Notes: generated from the letters alone by a model not told the origin. A DNA stretch of 64,000 bases from Scandinavium sp002470465 (GCF_040750395.1 NZ_JBFLVD010000018.1:1-64000), one strand, 5' to 3'; counted from the first letter of the stretch, positions 1 through 10,559 are shown. Numbers and translations: made by a program.

Positions 1-53
1 CGTTTTGCAGGGATGCTTACAGCCAGTGCTTTTAGCGCCGCAGAGATATTCAT
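1..53 (-). CDS. Partial gene, N-terminus only, unidentified
   Basis: Reading leftwards off the window edge there is an open frame of 17 codons, MNISAALKALAVSIPAK, with no stop. A good AGGAG-type ribosome site (positions 62-66) lies 8 bases upstream of the ATG at 53; a second in-frame ATG at 59 is too close to it. The stretch may be the start of a secretion signal or just an amphipathic N-terminus. It is divergent from yicG. Too little is present to name it. Confidence 0.45.
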   Translation of the reverse strand, partial: MNISAALKALAVSIPAK

Positions 54-248
54 CGTCATTTCTCCTTTAATATTCGATATGAACGATAATTTTTCTAATC
101 CTTATATTGAGTTTATGATCGCTCAATGCCTACGAAATGATGATTAATGAATTAGAAAAACTAATTTATTTTTCTTTGCCTTAGAAAATCTCAATCGTGA
201 TCTTCCGCACAAATCGCTACTCTGCCGCCATCTGTGACGGGGGCAAGC

Positions 249-866
249 ATGCTGCTACATATTCTCTACTTAATTGGTATCACCGCCGAAGCGATGACCG
301 GTGCGCTGGCCGCCGGACGCCGCCGGATGGACACCTTTGGCGTCATCATTATTGCGACTGCCACTGCGCTGGGCGGTGGCTCCGTTCGTGACATTCTGCT
401 CGGTCACTATCCACTGGGCTGGGTGAAGAACCCTGAGTATGTCGTGATCGTCGCTGTCGCCGCTGTTGTTACTACCATTGTTGCTCCGGTGATGCCTCAT
501 CTGCGCCGCCTGTTTCTGGTTCTGGATGCTCTGGGCCTGGTCGTGTTCTCCATTATCGGTGCGCAGATTGCGCTGGATATGGGTGAAGGCCCGATTATCG
601 CCTCTATCGCTGCGGTCGTTACCGGCGTCTTTGGCGGCGTGCTGCTAGACATGTTCTGTAAGCGTATCCCGCTGGTCTTCCAGAAAGAGCTGTATGCCGG
701 CGTCTCTTTCGCTTCAGCAGTGCTCTACATCGCTTTACAGCATTACGTCAGCAGCCATGATGTTGTGGTGATTGCCACACTGCTGTTTGGTTTCACGATG
801 CGTATGCTGGCGCTTCGCCTGAAGCTGGGTCTGCCTGTCTTTCACTACAAGCACAGCGCTCACTGA
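249..866 (+). CDS. yicG: YicG, UPF0126/TRIC-like inner membrane protein
   Basis: Multi-pass inner membrane protein of 205 residues made of two similar three-helix halves, the arrangement of the UPF0126 (Pfam Gly_transporter) family. The sequence is nearly identical to E. coli YicG as I remember it, including the GGGSVRDILLG and GGVLLDMFCKRIPLVF segments that open each half. The substrate of YicG itself is not established; relatives have been linked to small-molecule or cation passage. I chose ATG 249 because it gives the family length; an upstream in-frame GTG at 234 adds only five residues. The 3' end overlaps the convergent ligB by 7 bases. Confidence 0.93.
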   Translation: MLLHILYLIGITAEAMTGALAAGRRRMDTFGVIIIATATALGGGSVRDILLGHYPLGWVKNPEYVVIVAVAAVVTTIVAPVMPHLRRLFLVLDALGLVVFSIIGAQIALDMGEGPIIASIAAVVTGVFGGVLLDMFCKRIPLVFQKELYAGVSFASAVLYIALQHYVSSHDVVVIATLLFGFTMRMLALRLKLGLPVFHYKHSAH

Positions 867-2542
867 TCCTGGAAGCCCGGCACGCCTTGTGCTGCCAGCC
901 ATCCCCCAAGCTCGCGAATCTGCGGATTGGCCAGCCAACGTAGCAGTTGGCTGGTTTTTGCTTTGCCCATTCCAGGCAGGGTTTGCCACTCCTGCTCTGA
1001 CATTCTCAGAACCTGCGACCAGCGCTTCGCCGACAGCGCAGGAAATGCTTTTTGATTCAGCGGTATCGCCAGCGCCTTTAACCACTGAATAAACGGCTGC
1101 TGTTTTACAAGATCAAACTTATGCCACAACAGGTTCGCTCTTTCTGGCGAAATGCCTGGCGTTTGCCGCAGCTCCGTTTCGCTTAGCGTCATCCAGGAAA
1201 AAAGATGTTCTAAGCGGTGTGTTCGCATAAGCTGCCGCCACAGTGCTTCGCCAACGCCATTTATATGCAGCTGCTGACCTGCCCACATCAGCCGGGACAG
1301 AAACTGAGGCTGGCATGCAGGAGAAGCCCGGTAGCAGCTCAGCGTGTTATAGGAAACTTGTGGCGGTTCGGGTTTGACTCTCTTTGTGCTTCTCCAGGCG
1401 ACATCATCAATGCGCGGAATGCCCTGACCGGCGAGGCTGATGTTCAGCCTGTCGCCCGGGACAATATCCAGCTCTTGCCAGCGCCTGATCGAACCCACAT
1501 TGACCCGGCGAACCTGCTTATCATCCAGCATGACAGGCTCAAGCAGAGCCACGACGGCTATCTTACCGGTTCGCCCAACGGCGAACTCAATCGACTTCAC
1601 TTCGGCAATCTGCGTGGCGGGAGGATATTTCCATGCTGCAACCCAGGTTCCCTCTCCCGGCTGCCAGTATTTACTCTCCGGCTCGCTGGCCGAACGTATG
1701 ACCACGCCATCCGTTGCGAATGGTAAAGGCGTAGTGAACCAGCGCTGTCGCTGTTCTTCGACATCTGAAGGGCTGTTCACTGGGAGGGAGTACTGCGCCG
1801 CCAGAGGAAAGCCAGCCTTTTGCAATAAGGCCAGTTTTTGAGGAAAGGCTGCCGGGCCGTCTGGCCAACCCCAGACAAATAACCCGAGCGAGGCCAGCAT
1901 TTCTGAGTCGGCTTTACGCAGTAAAGCCCCCGCGACTTTTGCTCGTGCGTTCATGCCGCCCATCTGCTTTTGAATATGTCCTTGTTCCTGAAGAAAAAGC
2001 TCACCCTGCAGGACACTGTTGGTCAGCAGGCCCTCAACGCGTTTTGGTACTGCGGGAATGCGCTTCACTTTTGCCGTCCAGTTTTCTCCGGAGAGGCCAT
2101 TTCCGCGGCTGATCGCCTGCATCAGATTCCCGTCCCGGTAAACTAAAGTGACGGCCACGCCGTCTACTTTGGGTTGCACCCACAAATCCGTTTTTCCTGC
2201 CATCCACTGCGCCAGCGCCTGACGGTCTTTGAATTTACGAACTCCCGTGTGTGCCACCGGGTGCAGGGTTGATCCATTAAGTGCCGGGATAGGCGGTTCC
2301 GTAACATCCTGGCCAAAGCAGCGCTGCCAGGCTTTTAGCTGTTCTTTCAACTGATCGAATTCATCATCACTGACGCCGCTGCTCCCGGATTGCCAGTAGG
2401 CCATATTCCAGGTATCTGTCTGCTTTTGCAGTCTGGCAATTTCCTTGGCGGCTCTGGCTTCAGGCCATTCAGGACAATCGGCTTGGACTGAAAACGCCTG
2501 ACATGCCAGCAATGCCGCAAAAATCCTTCTTATCCCTGTCAT
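860..2542 (-). CDS. ligB: NAD-dependent DNA ligase LigB
   Basis: 560-residue second NAD+-dependent DNA ligase. It seals nicks using AMP derived from NAD+. The adenylation site PKVDG places the nucleophilic lysine at residue 125. The OB-fold and helix-hairpin-helix regions follow (GMGKAKTSQLL near the C-terminus), but the BRCT domain of LigA is absent, as is usual for LigB. The first 21 residues look like a signal peptide (ending FSVQA), which is odd for a ligase but is also seen in E. coli LigB. The start at 2542 follows an AGGAG ribosome site; the frame stays open 40 codons upstream without support. Same convergent position relative to yicG as in E. coli, and divergent from gmk. Confidence 0.93.
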   Translation of the reverse strand: MTGIRRIFAALLACQAFSVQADCPEWPEARAAKEIARLQKQTDTWNMAYWQSGSSGVSDDEFDQLKEQLKAWQRCFGQDVTEPPIPALNGSTLHPVAHTGVRKFKDRQALAQWMAGKTDLWVQPKVDGVAVTLVYRDGNLMQAISRGNGLSGENWTAKVKRIPAVPKRVEGLLTNSVLQGELFLQEQGHIQKQMGGMNARAKVAGALLRKADSEMLASLGLFVWGWPDGPAAFPQKLALLQKAGFPLAAQYSLPVNSPSDVEEQRQRWFTTPLPFATDGVVIRSASEPESKYWQPGEGTWVAAWKYPPATQIAEVKSIEFAVGRTGKIAVVALLEPVMLDDKQVRRVNVGSIRRWQELDIVPGDRLNISLAGQGIPRIDDVAWRSTKRVKPEPPQVSYNTLSCYRASPACQPQFLSRLMWAGQQLHINGVGEALWRQLMRTHRLEHLFSWMTLSETELRQTPGISPERANLLWHKFDLVKQQPFIQWLKALAIPLNQKAFPALSAKRWSQVLRMSEQEWQTLPGMGKAKTSQLLRWLANPQIRELGGWLAAQGVPGFQDQ

Positions 2543-2743
2543 TTCGCTTCTCCTGCTTAATTGGGAGAGGTTGTAACGTGAAGATGAATCGTCTGCGAGG
2601 CGGCTTTTTGGGGATTGCGAAGCGTCTTCAGAGGAAAAGCGTTTGTTGCGGTAACTCAGCAAAAAATCGGGAAAGCAGTACGCAAAAGGGAAGAAACTGA
2701 CGCAAAAAGTGTGACAAAGGCTACGTCACGCAGCGGCGACGTG

Positions 2744-2749
2744 TATAAT
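2744..2749 (+). promoter_or_regulatory. Probable -10 box of the gmk-rpoZ-spoT operon
   Basis: A perfect TATAAT sits 47 bases before the gmk ATG, in the gap between divergent ligB and gmk. No convincing -35 was seen at 16-18 bp spacing, so the call rests on the hexamer and its position. Confidence 0.5.
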
Positions 2750-2792
2750 AGGCTCGTATGTAGACTTTCTTTCGACTCACATACACAAGACT

Positions 2793-3419
<627 letters not shown>

Positions 3420-3473
3420 ACCCACATTCAGTATCATGCCCAGTCATTTCGTCACCTGTGGAGCTTTTGAAAT

Positions 3474-3749
3474 ATGGCACGCGTAACTGTTCAGGACGCT
3501 GTAGAGAAAATTGGTAACCGTTTTGACCTGGTACTGGTCGCCGCGCGTCGCGCTCGTCAGATGCAGGTAGGCGGTAAAGATCCGCTGGTTGCGGAAGAAA
3601 ACGACAAAACTACCGTTATCGCTTTGCGCGAAATCGAAGAAGGTCTGATCAACAACCAGATCCTCGACGTGCGCGAGCGCCAGGAGCAGCAAGAGCAGGA
3701 AGCCGCAGAACTGCAGGCCGTTACCGCCATTGCTGAAGGTCGTCGTTAA
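3474..3749 (+). CDS. rpoZ: RNA polymerase omega subunit
   Basis: 91-residue omega subunit that helps fold and assemble the beta-prime subunit and forms part of ppGpp site 1 on RNA polymerase. The sequence is close to identical to the E. coli protein, starting MARVTVQDAVEKIGNRFDL, with a charged Glu/Gln-rich tail. It lies between gmk and spoT; 19 bases separate its stop from the spoT start codon. Confidence 0.98.
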   Translation: MARVTVQDAVEKIGNRFDLVLVAARRARQMQVGGKDPLVAEENDKTTVIALREIEEGLINNQILDVRERQEQQEQEAAELQAVTAIAEGRR

Positions 3750-3768
3750 TTAACTCTGCGGGTCGCCC

Positions 3769-5883
3769 TTGTATCTGTTTGAGAGCCTGAATCAGCTGAT
3801 TCAATCTTACCTGCCGGAAGACCAGATTAAGCGTCTCCAGCAGGCGTACCTCGTTGCACGTGATGCCCACGAGGGACAGGCACGTTCAAGCGGTGAACCC
3901 TATATCACGCACCCGGTTGCTGTTGCCTGCATTCTGGCCGAGATGAAACTCGACTACGAAACGCTGATGGCTGCGCTTCTGCATGATGTGATCGAAGATA
4001 CCCCCGCCACCTATCAGGACATGGAACAGCTGTTTGGCAAAAGCGTTGCCGAGCTGGTGGAAGGGGTGTCGAAGCTTGATAAGCTCAAGTTCCGCGACAA
4101 GAAAGAGGCGCAGGCCGAAAACTTCCGCAAGATGATTATGGCGATGGTGCAGGATATCCGCGTCATTCTCATCAAACTTGCTGACCGTACCCACAACATG
4201 CGCACGCTGGGCTCGCTTCGCCCGGATAAACGTCGCCGCATTGCCCGTGAAACGCTGGAAATTTATAGCCCGCTGGCGCACCGTTTAGGTATTCACCACA
4301 TCAAAACTGAGCTCGAAGAGCTGGGTTTTGAAGCGCTGTACCCGAACCGCTATCGCGTCATTAAAGAAGTGGTAAAAGCCGCGCGGGGCAACCGTAAAGA
4401 GATGATTCAGAAGATCCTCTCTGAAATTGACGGTCGTCTGCAGGAAGCGGGCATTCCAAGCCGCGTCAGCGGTCGGGAAAAACATCTTTACTCCATCTAC
4501 TGCAAAATGGTGCTCAAAGAGCAGCGTTTTCACTCGATCATGGACATCTACGCGTTCCGCGTCATCGTTCATGATGTCGACACCTGCTATCGCGTGCTCG
4601 GGCAGATGCACAGCCTTTACAAGCCGCGTCCAGGGCGAGTGAAAGACTACATCGCCATTCCGAAAGCGAACGGCTATCAATCTTTGCACACCTCCATGAT
4701 TGGTCCGCACGGCGTGCCTGTTGAAGTGCAGATTCGCACCGAAGACATGGACGTAATGGCGGAAATGGGTGTGGCTGCACACTGGGCTTACAAAGAGAAC
4801 GGCGAAAGCAGCACCACGGCGCAAATCCGTGCCCAGCGCTGGATGCAGAGCCTGCTCGAACTCCAGCAGAGTGCCGGTAGCTCGTTTGAATTTATTGAGA
4901 GCGTAAAATCTGATCTCTTCCCGGATGAGATTTATGTTTTCACCCCGGAAGGCCGCATTGTCGAACTTCCCGCGGGCGCAACCCCCGTCGACTTCGCCTA
5001 CGCCGTGCATACCGATATCGGCCATGCCTGCGTGGGCGCACGCGTCGACAGGCAGCCTTATCCGCTGTCGCAGCCGCTGACCAGCGGGCAAACGGTAGAA
5101 ATCATTACCGCACCTGGTGCCCGTCCGAATGCCGCGTGGCTGAACTTTGTTGTCAGCTCCAAAGCGCGTGCTCGTATTCGCCAATTGCTGAAAAACCTGA
5201 AGCGCGATGACTCCGTGAGTCTTGGCCGTCGCCTGCTGAATCATGCACTGGGCGGAAGCCGAAAACTGGCTGAAATTCCTCAGGAAAACATCCACCGTGA
5301 GCTGGTGCGCATGAAGCTTGCCACGCTTGACGATCTGCTGGCCGAAATTGGTCTTGGCAACGCAATGAGCGTGGTGGTGGCGAAAAACCTTCAGCAGGGT
5401 GAAGCCGGTGCAGCACAGCCTCCGGTGCCTTCTGGTCACGGTCATCTGCCCATCAAAGGCGCAGACGGTGTGCTGATCACCTTCGCTAAATGCTGTCGCC
5501 CAATTCCTGGCGATCCGATCATCGCCCACGTCAGCCCGGGTAAAGGGCTGGTTATCCATCACGAGTCGTGCCGAAATATTCGCGGTTACCAGAAAGAGCC
5601 CGAAAAATTCATGGCCGTGGAGTGGGATAAAGAAACCGAACAGGAATTTATCACCGAAATTAAGGTGGATATGTTCAACCATCAGGGTGCGCTGGCGAAC
5701 CTGACCGCCGCGATCAACACCGCCTCATCGAATATTCAGAGCCTGAATACGGAAGAGAAAGATGGCCGTGTCTACAGTGCCTTTATTCGTCTGACGGCAC
5801 GCGATCGCGTTCATCTGGCCAACATCATGCGCAAAATTCGCGTTATGCCGGATGTGATTAAAGTCACCCGTAACAGAAACTAG
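3769..5883 (+). CDS. spoT: Bifunctional (p)ppGpp synthase/hydrolase SpoT
   Basis: Hydrolyses and weakly synthesises (p)ppGpp in response to carbon, fatty-acid and iron starvation. 704 residues. Domains in order: HD hydrolase (about 20-190, with the HD pair at His72-Asp73 in LLHDVIED), synthetase (about 230-345), TGS (about 387-447), a Cys-rich zinc-finger-like segment containing FAKCCRPIPGDP, and a C-terminal ACT domain (about 630-704). Translation begins at a TTG, as I remember for E. coli spoT. A two-residue length difference falls in the linker before the Cys-rich segment (GEAGAAQPPVPSGHGH). Confidence 0.97.
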   Translation: MYLFESLNQLIQSYLPEDQIKRLQQAYLVARDAHEGQARSSGEPYITHPVAVACILAEMKLDYETLMAALLHDVIEDTPATYQDMEQLFGKSVAELVEGVSKLDKLKFRDKKEAQAENFRKMIMAMVQDIRVILIKLADRTHNMRTLGSLRPDKRRRIARETLEIYSPLAHRLGIHHIKTELEELGFEALYPNRYRVIKEVVKAARGNRKEMIQKILSEIDGRLQEAGIPSRVSGREKHLYSIYCKMVLKEQRFHSIMDIYAFRVIVHDVDTCYRVLGQMHSLYKPRPGRVKDYIAIPKANGYQSLHTSMIGPHGVPVEVQIRTEDMDVMAEMGVAAHWAYKENGESSTTAQIRAQRWMQSLLELQQSAGSSFEFIESVKSDLFPDEIYVFTPEGRIVELPAGATPVDFAYAVHTDIGHACVGARVDRQPYPLSQPLTSGQTVEIITAPGARPNAAWLNFVVSSKARARIRQLLKNLKRDDSVSLGRRLLNHALGGSRKLAEIPQENIHRELVRMKLATLDDLLAEIGLGNAMSVVVAKNLQQGEAGAAQPPVPSGHGHLPIKGADGVLITFAKCCRPIPGDPIIAHVSPGKGLVIHHESCRNIRGYQKEPEKFMAVEWDKETEQEFITEIKVDMFNHQGALANLTAAINTASSNIQSLNTEEKDGRVYSAFIRLTARDRVHLANIMRKIRVMPDVIKVTRNRN

Positions 5884-5887
5884 TGTT

Positions 5888-6577
5888 ATGAATTCACAGC
5901 GTTACGCGCGTATCTGTGAGATGCTCGCCAGGCGTCAGCCTGACCTGACGGTCTGCATGGAAGAAGTTCATAAGCCTCACAACGTCTCGGCAATTGTCCG
6001 CACGGCAGATGCCGTAGGCGTGCACGAAGTTCACGCTGTCTGGCCAAAAGGTGGCATGCGCACCATGGCCTCCACGGCTGCGGGCAGTAACAGCTGGGTC
6101 CAGGTTAAAACGCATCCAACCATCGGCGAAGCCGTCGCCATCCTTAAAGGCCGCGGCATGCAAATTCTTGCCACTCATCTCTCTGATAAAGCCGTTGATT
6201 TTCGCGATATCGACTACACGCGTCCGACCTGCATTTTGATGGGGCAGGAAAAAACCGGCATCACTCAGGAGGCGCTGGATCTGGCAGACCAGGACATCAT
6301 TATCCCGATGACCGGCATGGTACAGTCGCTGAACGTCTCCGTGGCTTCTGCGCTTATTCTTTACGAAGCCCAGCGCCAGCGGCAGAACGCCGGAATGTAT
6401 CAACGCGAAGAGAGCACGTTGCCCGTCGATGAACAGCAGCGTCTGCTGTTTGAGGGCGGTTATCCGGTTCTGGCGCATGTCGCCCGGCGTAAGCAGTTGC
6501 CTTATCCACCCGTCAACGAACGTGGCGAAATCGAGGCGGATGAAGCCTGGTGGGCCACCATGCAGGCGGCGAAGTAA
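5888..6577 (+). CDS. trmH: tRNA (guanosine-18-2'-O)-methyltransferase TrmH
   Basis: SPOUT-class enzyme that methylates the ribose of G18 in the tRNA D-loop using S-adenosylmethionine. 229 residues. The conserved SpoU motifs are visible: HNVSAIVRTADAVG (Asn32, Arg38), LMGQEKTGI, and SLNVSVASALILYE, which forms the knotted SAM site. It starts 4 bases after spoT and ends 3 bases before recG, so the three are surely co-transcribed. Confidence 0.97.
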   Translation: MNSQRYARICEMLARRQPDLTVCMEEVHKPHNVSAIVRTADAVGVHEVHAVWPKGGMRTMASTAAGSNSWVQVKTHPTIGEAVAILKGRGMQILATHLSDKAVDFRDIDYTRPTCILMGQEKTGITQEALDLADQDIIIPMTGMVQSLNVSVASALILYEAQRQRQNAGMYQREESTLPVDEQQRLLFEGGYPVLAHVARRKQLPYPPVNERGEIEADEAWWATMQAAK

Positions 6578-6580
6578 GCC

Positions 6581-8662
6581 ATGAAGGGCCGTCTGCTGGA
6601 TGCTGTGCCGCTAAGTGCGCTCACGGGCGTTGGCGCGGCGCAGACCAGCAAACTGGCTAAAATCGGCCTGCATAACGTGCAGGATTTGCTGCTACACCTG
6701 CCGCTGCGCTACGAAGACCGAACCCATCTCTACCCAATCAACGACCTTCTGCCCGGCATTTACGCCACCGTAGAAGGCGAAGTCCTGAACTGCAACATCA
6801 CCTTCGGTGGCCGCCGGATGATGACGTGCCAGATTAGTGATGGCACAGGCATCCTCACCATGCGCTTCTTTAACTTCAATGCGGCGATGAAAAACAGCCT
6901 CGCTACGGGCCGACGCGTGCTGGCCTATGGTGAAGCTAAACGCGGGAAGTATGGCGCGGAAATGATCCACCCGGAATATCGGGTTCAGGGTGACATGAGC
7001 GAGCCAGAGTTACAGGAAACGCTGACGCCCGCCTACCCGACGACCGAAGGCGTGCGTCAGGCCACGTTGCGCAAACTGACCGATCAGGCGCTCGATTTGC
7101 TCGACACCTGCGCTATCTCCGAATTGTTACCCCCTGAACTGGCACAAGGGCTGATGAGCCTGCCGGAAGCCCTGCGTACCTTGCACCGCCCACCGCCAAC
7201 GTTACAGCTTGCGGATTTAGACAGCGGTCAGCACCCGGCGCAGCGCCGCCTGATAATGGAAGAGTTGTTAGCACACAATCTCAGCATGCTTGCCCTGCGT
7301 GCAGGTGCTCAGCGCTATCATGCTGAGCCGCTGGGTGCGAAAGATGAACTGAAAAACGGCCTGCTTGCGGCACTGCCGTTCAAGCCTACGGGTGCACAGG
7401 CACGCGTGGTGGCTGAAATCGAAAAAGACATGGCAAAGGACATTCCGATGATGCGCCTGGTTCAGGGCGACGTGGGTTCCGGGAAAACGCTGGTCGCAGC
7501 CCTTGCCGCTTTGCGCGCCATTGCGCACGGTAAGCAGGTCGGGCTGATGGCTCCGACGGAACTGCTGGCCGAACAGCATGCCAATAACTTCCGCAGCTGG
7601 TTTGCGCCGCTTGGCATTGAAGTGGGCTGGCTTGCCGGGAAGCAGAAAGGAAAAGCGCGCCAGGCCCAGCAGGAGGCCATCGCCAGCGGTCAGGTACAGA
7701 TGGTGGTTGGTACGCACGCCATTTTCCAGGAACAGGTACAGTTTAACGGCCTGGCGCTGGTCATCATCGACGAACAGCACCGCTTCGGCGTCCATCAGCG
7801 CCTGGCGCTGTGGGAAAAAGGACAGCAGCAGGGCTTCCATCCGCACCAGCTGATCATGACCGCCACGCCCATCCCCCGCACGCTGGCAATGACCGCGTAT
7901 GCCGATCTCGACACGTCCGTTATCGACGAACTGCCGCCGGGAAGAACGCCGGTTACGACAGTGGCCATTGGCGATACGCGGCGTCACGAAATTATCGATC
8001 GCGTGCGTAACGCCTGCACGCATGAAGGCCGCCAAGCATACTGGGTATGTACGCTGATTGAAGAGTCGGAATTACTGGAAGCGCAGGCGGCAGAAGCCAC
8101 CTGGGAAGAGCTGAAAATCGCCTTGCCGGAGCTGAATATCGGCCTCGTTCACGGTCGAATGAAGCCCGCCGAGAAGCAGGCAGTCATGCAGGCGTTTAAG
8201 CGGGGGGAACTGCATTTGCTTATCGCGACGACGGTGATTGAAGTGGGCGTGGACGTACCCAACGCCAGCCTGATGATCATCGAAAACCCGGAGCGTCTGG
8301 GTCTGGCACAGCTACATCAGCTGCGCGGGCGCGTTGGGCGCGGGGCCGTTGCTTCCCACTGTGTACTACTCTATAAAGCACCGCTGTCGAAAACGGCACA
8401 AAAGCGCCTGCAGGTGCTTCGTGACAGCAATGACGGCTTTGTGATTGCGCAAAAGGATCTGGAAATTCGTGGTCCCGGCGAACTCCTTGGAACCCGCCAG
8501 ACGGGGGCGGCGGAATTTAAGGTCGCGGATTTGCTGCGCGATCAGGCGATGATCCCGGACGTTCAGCGCATAGCCCGCCATATTCACGAAAAATACCCGC
8601 AGCAGGCGCAGGCGCTTATCGAGCGCTGGATGCCGGAAACCGAACGCTATTCCAACGCGTAG
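6581..8662 (+). CDS. recG: ATP-dependent DNA helicase RecG
   Basis: 693-residue superfamily 2 helicase that regresses stalled forks and migrates Holliday junctions and R-loops. It has an N-terminal wedge/OB domain (about 1-200), Walker A GDVGSGKT (Lys302), the DEQH box followed by RFG, TATPIPRT (motif III), and the C-terminal TRG-type segment around GELLGTRQTG. The start abuts trmH. In E. coli the next genes are gltS (opposite strand) and xanP. Here recG is instead followed after 43 bases by glpX, so this is a rearrangement junction relative to E. coli. Confidence 0.97.
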   Translation: MKGRLLDAVPLSALTGVGAAQTSKLAKIGLHNVQDLLLHLPLRYEDRTHLYPINDLLPGIYATVEGEVLNCNITFGGRRMMTCQISDGTGILTMRFFNFNAAMKNSLATGRRVLAYGEAKRGKYGAEMIHPEYRVQGDMSEPELQETLTPAYPTTEGVRQATLRKLTDQALDLLDTCAISELLPPELAQGLMSLPEALRTLHRPPPTLQLADLDSGQHPAQRRLIMEELLAHNLSMLALRAGAQRYHAEPLGAKDELKNGLLAALPFKPTGAQARVVAEIEKDMAKDIPMMRLVQGDVGSGKTLVAALAALRAIAHGKQVGLMAPTELLAEQHANNFRSWFAPLGIEVGWLAGKQKGKARQAQQEAIASGQVQMVVGTHAIFQEQVQFNGLALVIIDEQHRFGVHQRLALWEKGQQQGFHPHQLIMTATPIPRTLAMTAYADLDTSVIDELPPGRTPVTTVAIGDTRRHEIIDRVRNACTHEGRQAYWVCTLIEESELLEAQAAEATWEELKIALPELNIGLVHGRMKPAEKQAVMQAFKRGELHLLIATTVIEVGVDVPNASLMIIENPERLGLAQLHQLRGRVGRGAVASHCVLLYKAPLSKTAQKRLQVLRDSNDGFVIAQKDLEIRGPGELLGTRQTGAAEFKVADLLRDQAMIPDVQRIARHIHEKYPQQAQALIERWMPETERYSNA

Positions 8663-8705
8663 CCCTGCGGCTGCGCGCAATTTTATCTTCCACAATGAGT
8701 ACGTT

Positions 8706-9716
8706 ATGAGACGAGAACTTGCCATCGAATTTTCGCGTGTGACCGAGGCCGCAGCGCTTGCGGGTTACAAATGGCTGGGCCGTGGTGACAAAAACACCGC
8801 CGACGGCGCTGCGGTAAACGCGATGCGCATCATGCTGAACAAGGTCAATATCGACGGTACCATCGTCATTGGCGAAGGCGAAATTGATGAAGCACCGATG
8901 TTGTTTATCGGCGAGCAGGTTGGCACCGGCAATGGTGATGCGGTGGATATCGCAGTGGATCCCATTGAAGGCACCCGCATGACGGCAATGGGCCAGGCGA
9001 ATGCGCTGGCCGTGCTGGCGGTGGGTGACAAAGGCTGCTTCCTGAACGCGCCGGATATGTACATGGAAAAGCTGATTGTTGGTCCGGGCGCGAAAGGCGC
9101 TATCGACCTGAATTTGCCGCTGGAAGAGAACCTGCGCAACGTTGCTAAGGCGCTGAATAAGCCTCTGACTGAGCTTACCGTCACCATTCTTGCTAAACCG
9201 CGCCACGATCGGGTCATTGCCGATATGCAAAAGCTTGGCGTGCGCGTCTTCGCTATTCCTGATGGCGACGTGGCGGCCTCTATTCTCACCTGTATGCCGG
9301 ACAGCGAAGTGGACGTACTTTATGGCATCGGCGGCGCGCCGGAAGGCGTTGTTTCCGCTGCGGTTATCCGCGCGCTGGATGGCGATATGCAAGGGCGTCT
9401 GCTGGCGCGCCATGATGTCAAAGGCGATACGCCGGAGAACCGTCGCATTGGTGAGAATGAGCTTGAGCGCTGTGCGGCGATGGGCATCGAAGCCGGGAAA
9501 GTGCTGCGGCTGGATGAAATGGCGAAGAGCGATAACGTGATTTTCTCCGCCACCGGGATCACCAAAGGCGATCTGCTTGACGGCATTACCCGCAAAGGCA
9601 ATATCGCCACCACTGAAACCCTGATGATTCGCGGTAAGTCACGTACCATTCGCCGGATTCAGTCCATTCATTATCTGGACCGTAAAGACCCGGAAATTCA
9701 GCGCCACATCCTGTAA
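8706..9716 (+). CDS. glpX: Fructose-1,6-bisphosphatase class II GlpX
   Basis: Removes the 1-phosphate of fructose-1,6-bisphosphate in gluconeogenesis; Mn-dependent, lithium-sensitive family. 336 residues. Metal and substrate residues are present in GEGEIDEAP (Glu57, Glu59) and VDPIEGT (Asp85, Glu88). In E. coli glpX is the third gene of glpFKX. Here glpF and glpK lie 12-15 kb downstream, so glpX has been separated from its usual promoter and may be read from the recG operon or a local promoter. The following hairpin and fpr keep the usual order. Confidence 0.97.
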   Translation: MRRELAIEFSRVTEAAALAGYKWLGRGDKNTADGAAVNAMRIMLNKVNIDGTIVIGEGEIDEAPMLFIGEQVGTGNGDAVDIAVDPIEGTRMTAMGQANALAVLAVGDKGCFLNAPDMYMEKLIVGPGAKGAIDLNLPLEENLRNVAKALNKPLTELTVTILAKPRHDRVIADMQKLGVRVFAIPDGDVAASILTCMPDSEVDVLYGIGGAPEGVVSAAVIRALDGDMQGRLLARHDVKGDTPENRRIGENELERCAAMGIEAGKVLRLDEMAKSDNVIFSATGITKGDLLDGITRKGNIATTETLMIRGKSRTIRRIQSIHYLDRKDPEIQRHIL

Positions 9717-9735
9717 TACATTTGTCCACAAGAGC

Positions 9736-9760
9736 TTTCCAGCCGGTTAAGGGCTGGAAA
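9736..9760 (+). terminator. Hairpin between glpX and fpr
   Basis: Perfect 9-bp arms TTTCCAGCC / GGCTGGAAA with a 7-base loop, followed by a pyrimidine-rich but not uninterrupted T stretch. It could be a weak terminator or an mRNA-stability hairpin. Confidence 0.5.
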
Positions 9761-9812
9761 TCTTCCTCTCGCCTGGCGAAGATAGGCACATCAACGCAGC
9801 GAGGAGAAGATC

Positions 9813-10559
9813 ATGGCGGATTGGGTTACAGGTAAAGTTACCAAAGTTGAGTACTGGACGGATGCCCTGTTCAGCCTCACCGTGCATGCCCCTGTTCATC
9901 CTTTTACGGCCGGCCAGTTCACCAAGCTTGGGCTGGAAATCGACGGCGAGCGCGTCCAGCGCGCCTATTCTTACGTCAATGCGCCGAATAATCCCGATCT
10001 TGAGTTTTACCTGGTCACCGTCCCTGAAGGCAAACTGAGCCCGCGCCTTGCGGCGCTGAAGCCGGGTGATGAGGTGCAGGTGGTCAGCGAAGCTGCCGGC
10101 TTCTTCGTTCTGGACGAAGTGCCGGACTGCGAGACGCTCTGGATGCTGGCAACCGGCACCGCGCTTGGGCCATATTTGTCGATTTTGCAGGAAGGTAAAG
10201 ATCTGGCGCGCTTTAAAAACCTCGTGCTGGTTCACGCCGTGCGTTACGCCGCCGATTTAAGCTACCTGCCGCTGATGCTGGAGCTGCAAAAGCGCTACGA
10301 AGGGAAACTGAGGATTCAAACCGTCGTGAGCCGCGAAAGCGTACCAGGTTCGCTGACGGGCCGAGTGCCAGCGCTGATTGAAAGCGGGGAACTGGAAGCG
10401 GCAGCCGGTCTGACGATGACCACGGAAAACAGCCATGTGATGCTGTGTGGCAACCCGCAGATGGTGCGTGATACGCAGCAGTTACTGAAAGATTCCCGGC
10501 AGATGGCCAAACATTTACGCCGCCGACCGGGCCATATGACCGCTGAACACTACTGGTGA
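9813..10559 (+). CDS. fpr: Ferredoxin/flavodoxin-NADP+ reductase Fpr
   Basis: FAD enzyme that passes electrons between NADPH and flavodoxin or ferredoxin and supports oxidative-stress defence. 248 residues. The FAD motif RAYSYVN lies near residue 50, the NADP-binding segment ATGTALGPYLS near 115, and the protein ends in the family's aromatic terminus EHYW. In E. coli it is SoxRS/MarA-regulated; I did not find a convincing sox box. Convergent with yiiR, whose stop directly abuts. Confidence 0.97.
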   Translation: MADWVTGKVTKVEYWTDALFSLTVHAPVHPFTAGQFTKLGLEIDGERVQRAYSYVNAPNNPDLEFYLVTVPEGKLSPRLAALKPGDEVQVVSEAAGFFVLDEVPDCETLWMLATGTALGPYLSILQEGKDLARFKNLVLVHAVRYAADLSYLPLMLELQKRYEGKLRIQTVVSRESVPGSLTGRVPALIESGELEAAAGLTMTTENSHVMLCGNPQMVRDTQQLLKDSRQMAKHLRRRPGHMTAEHYW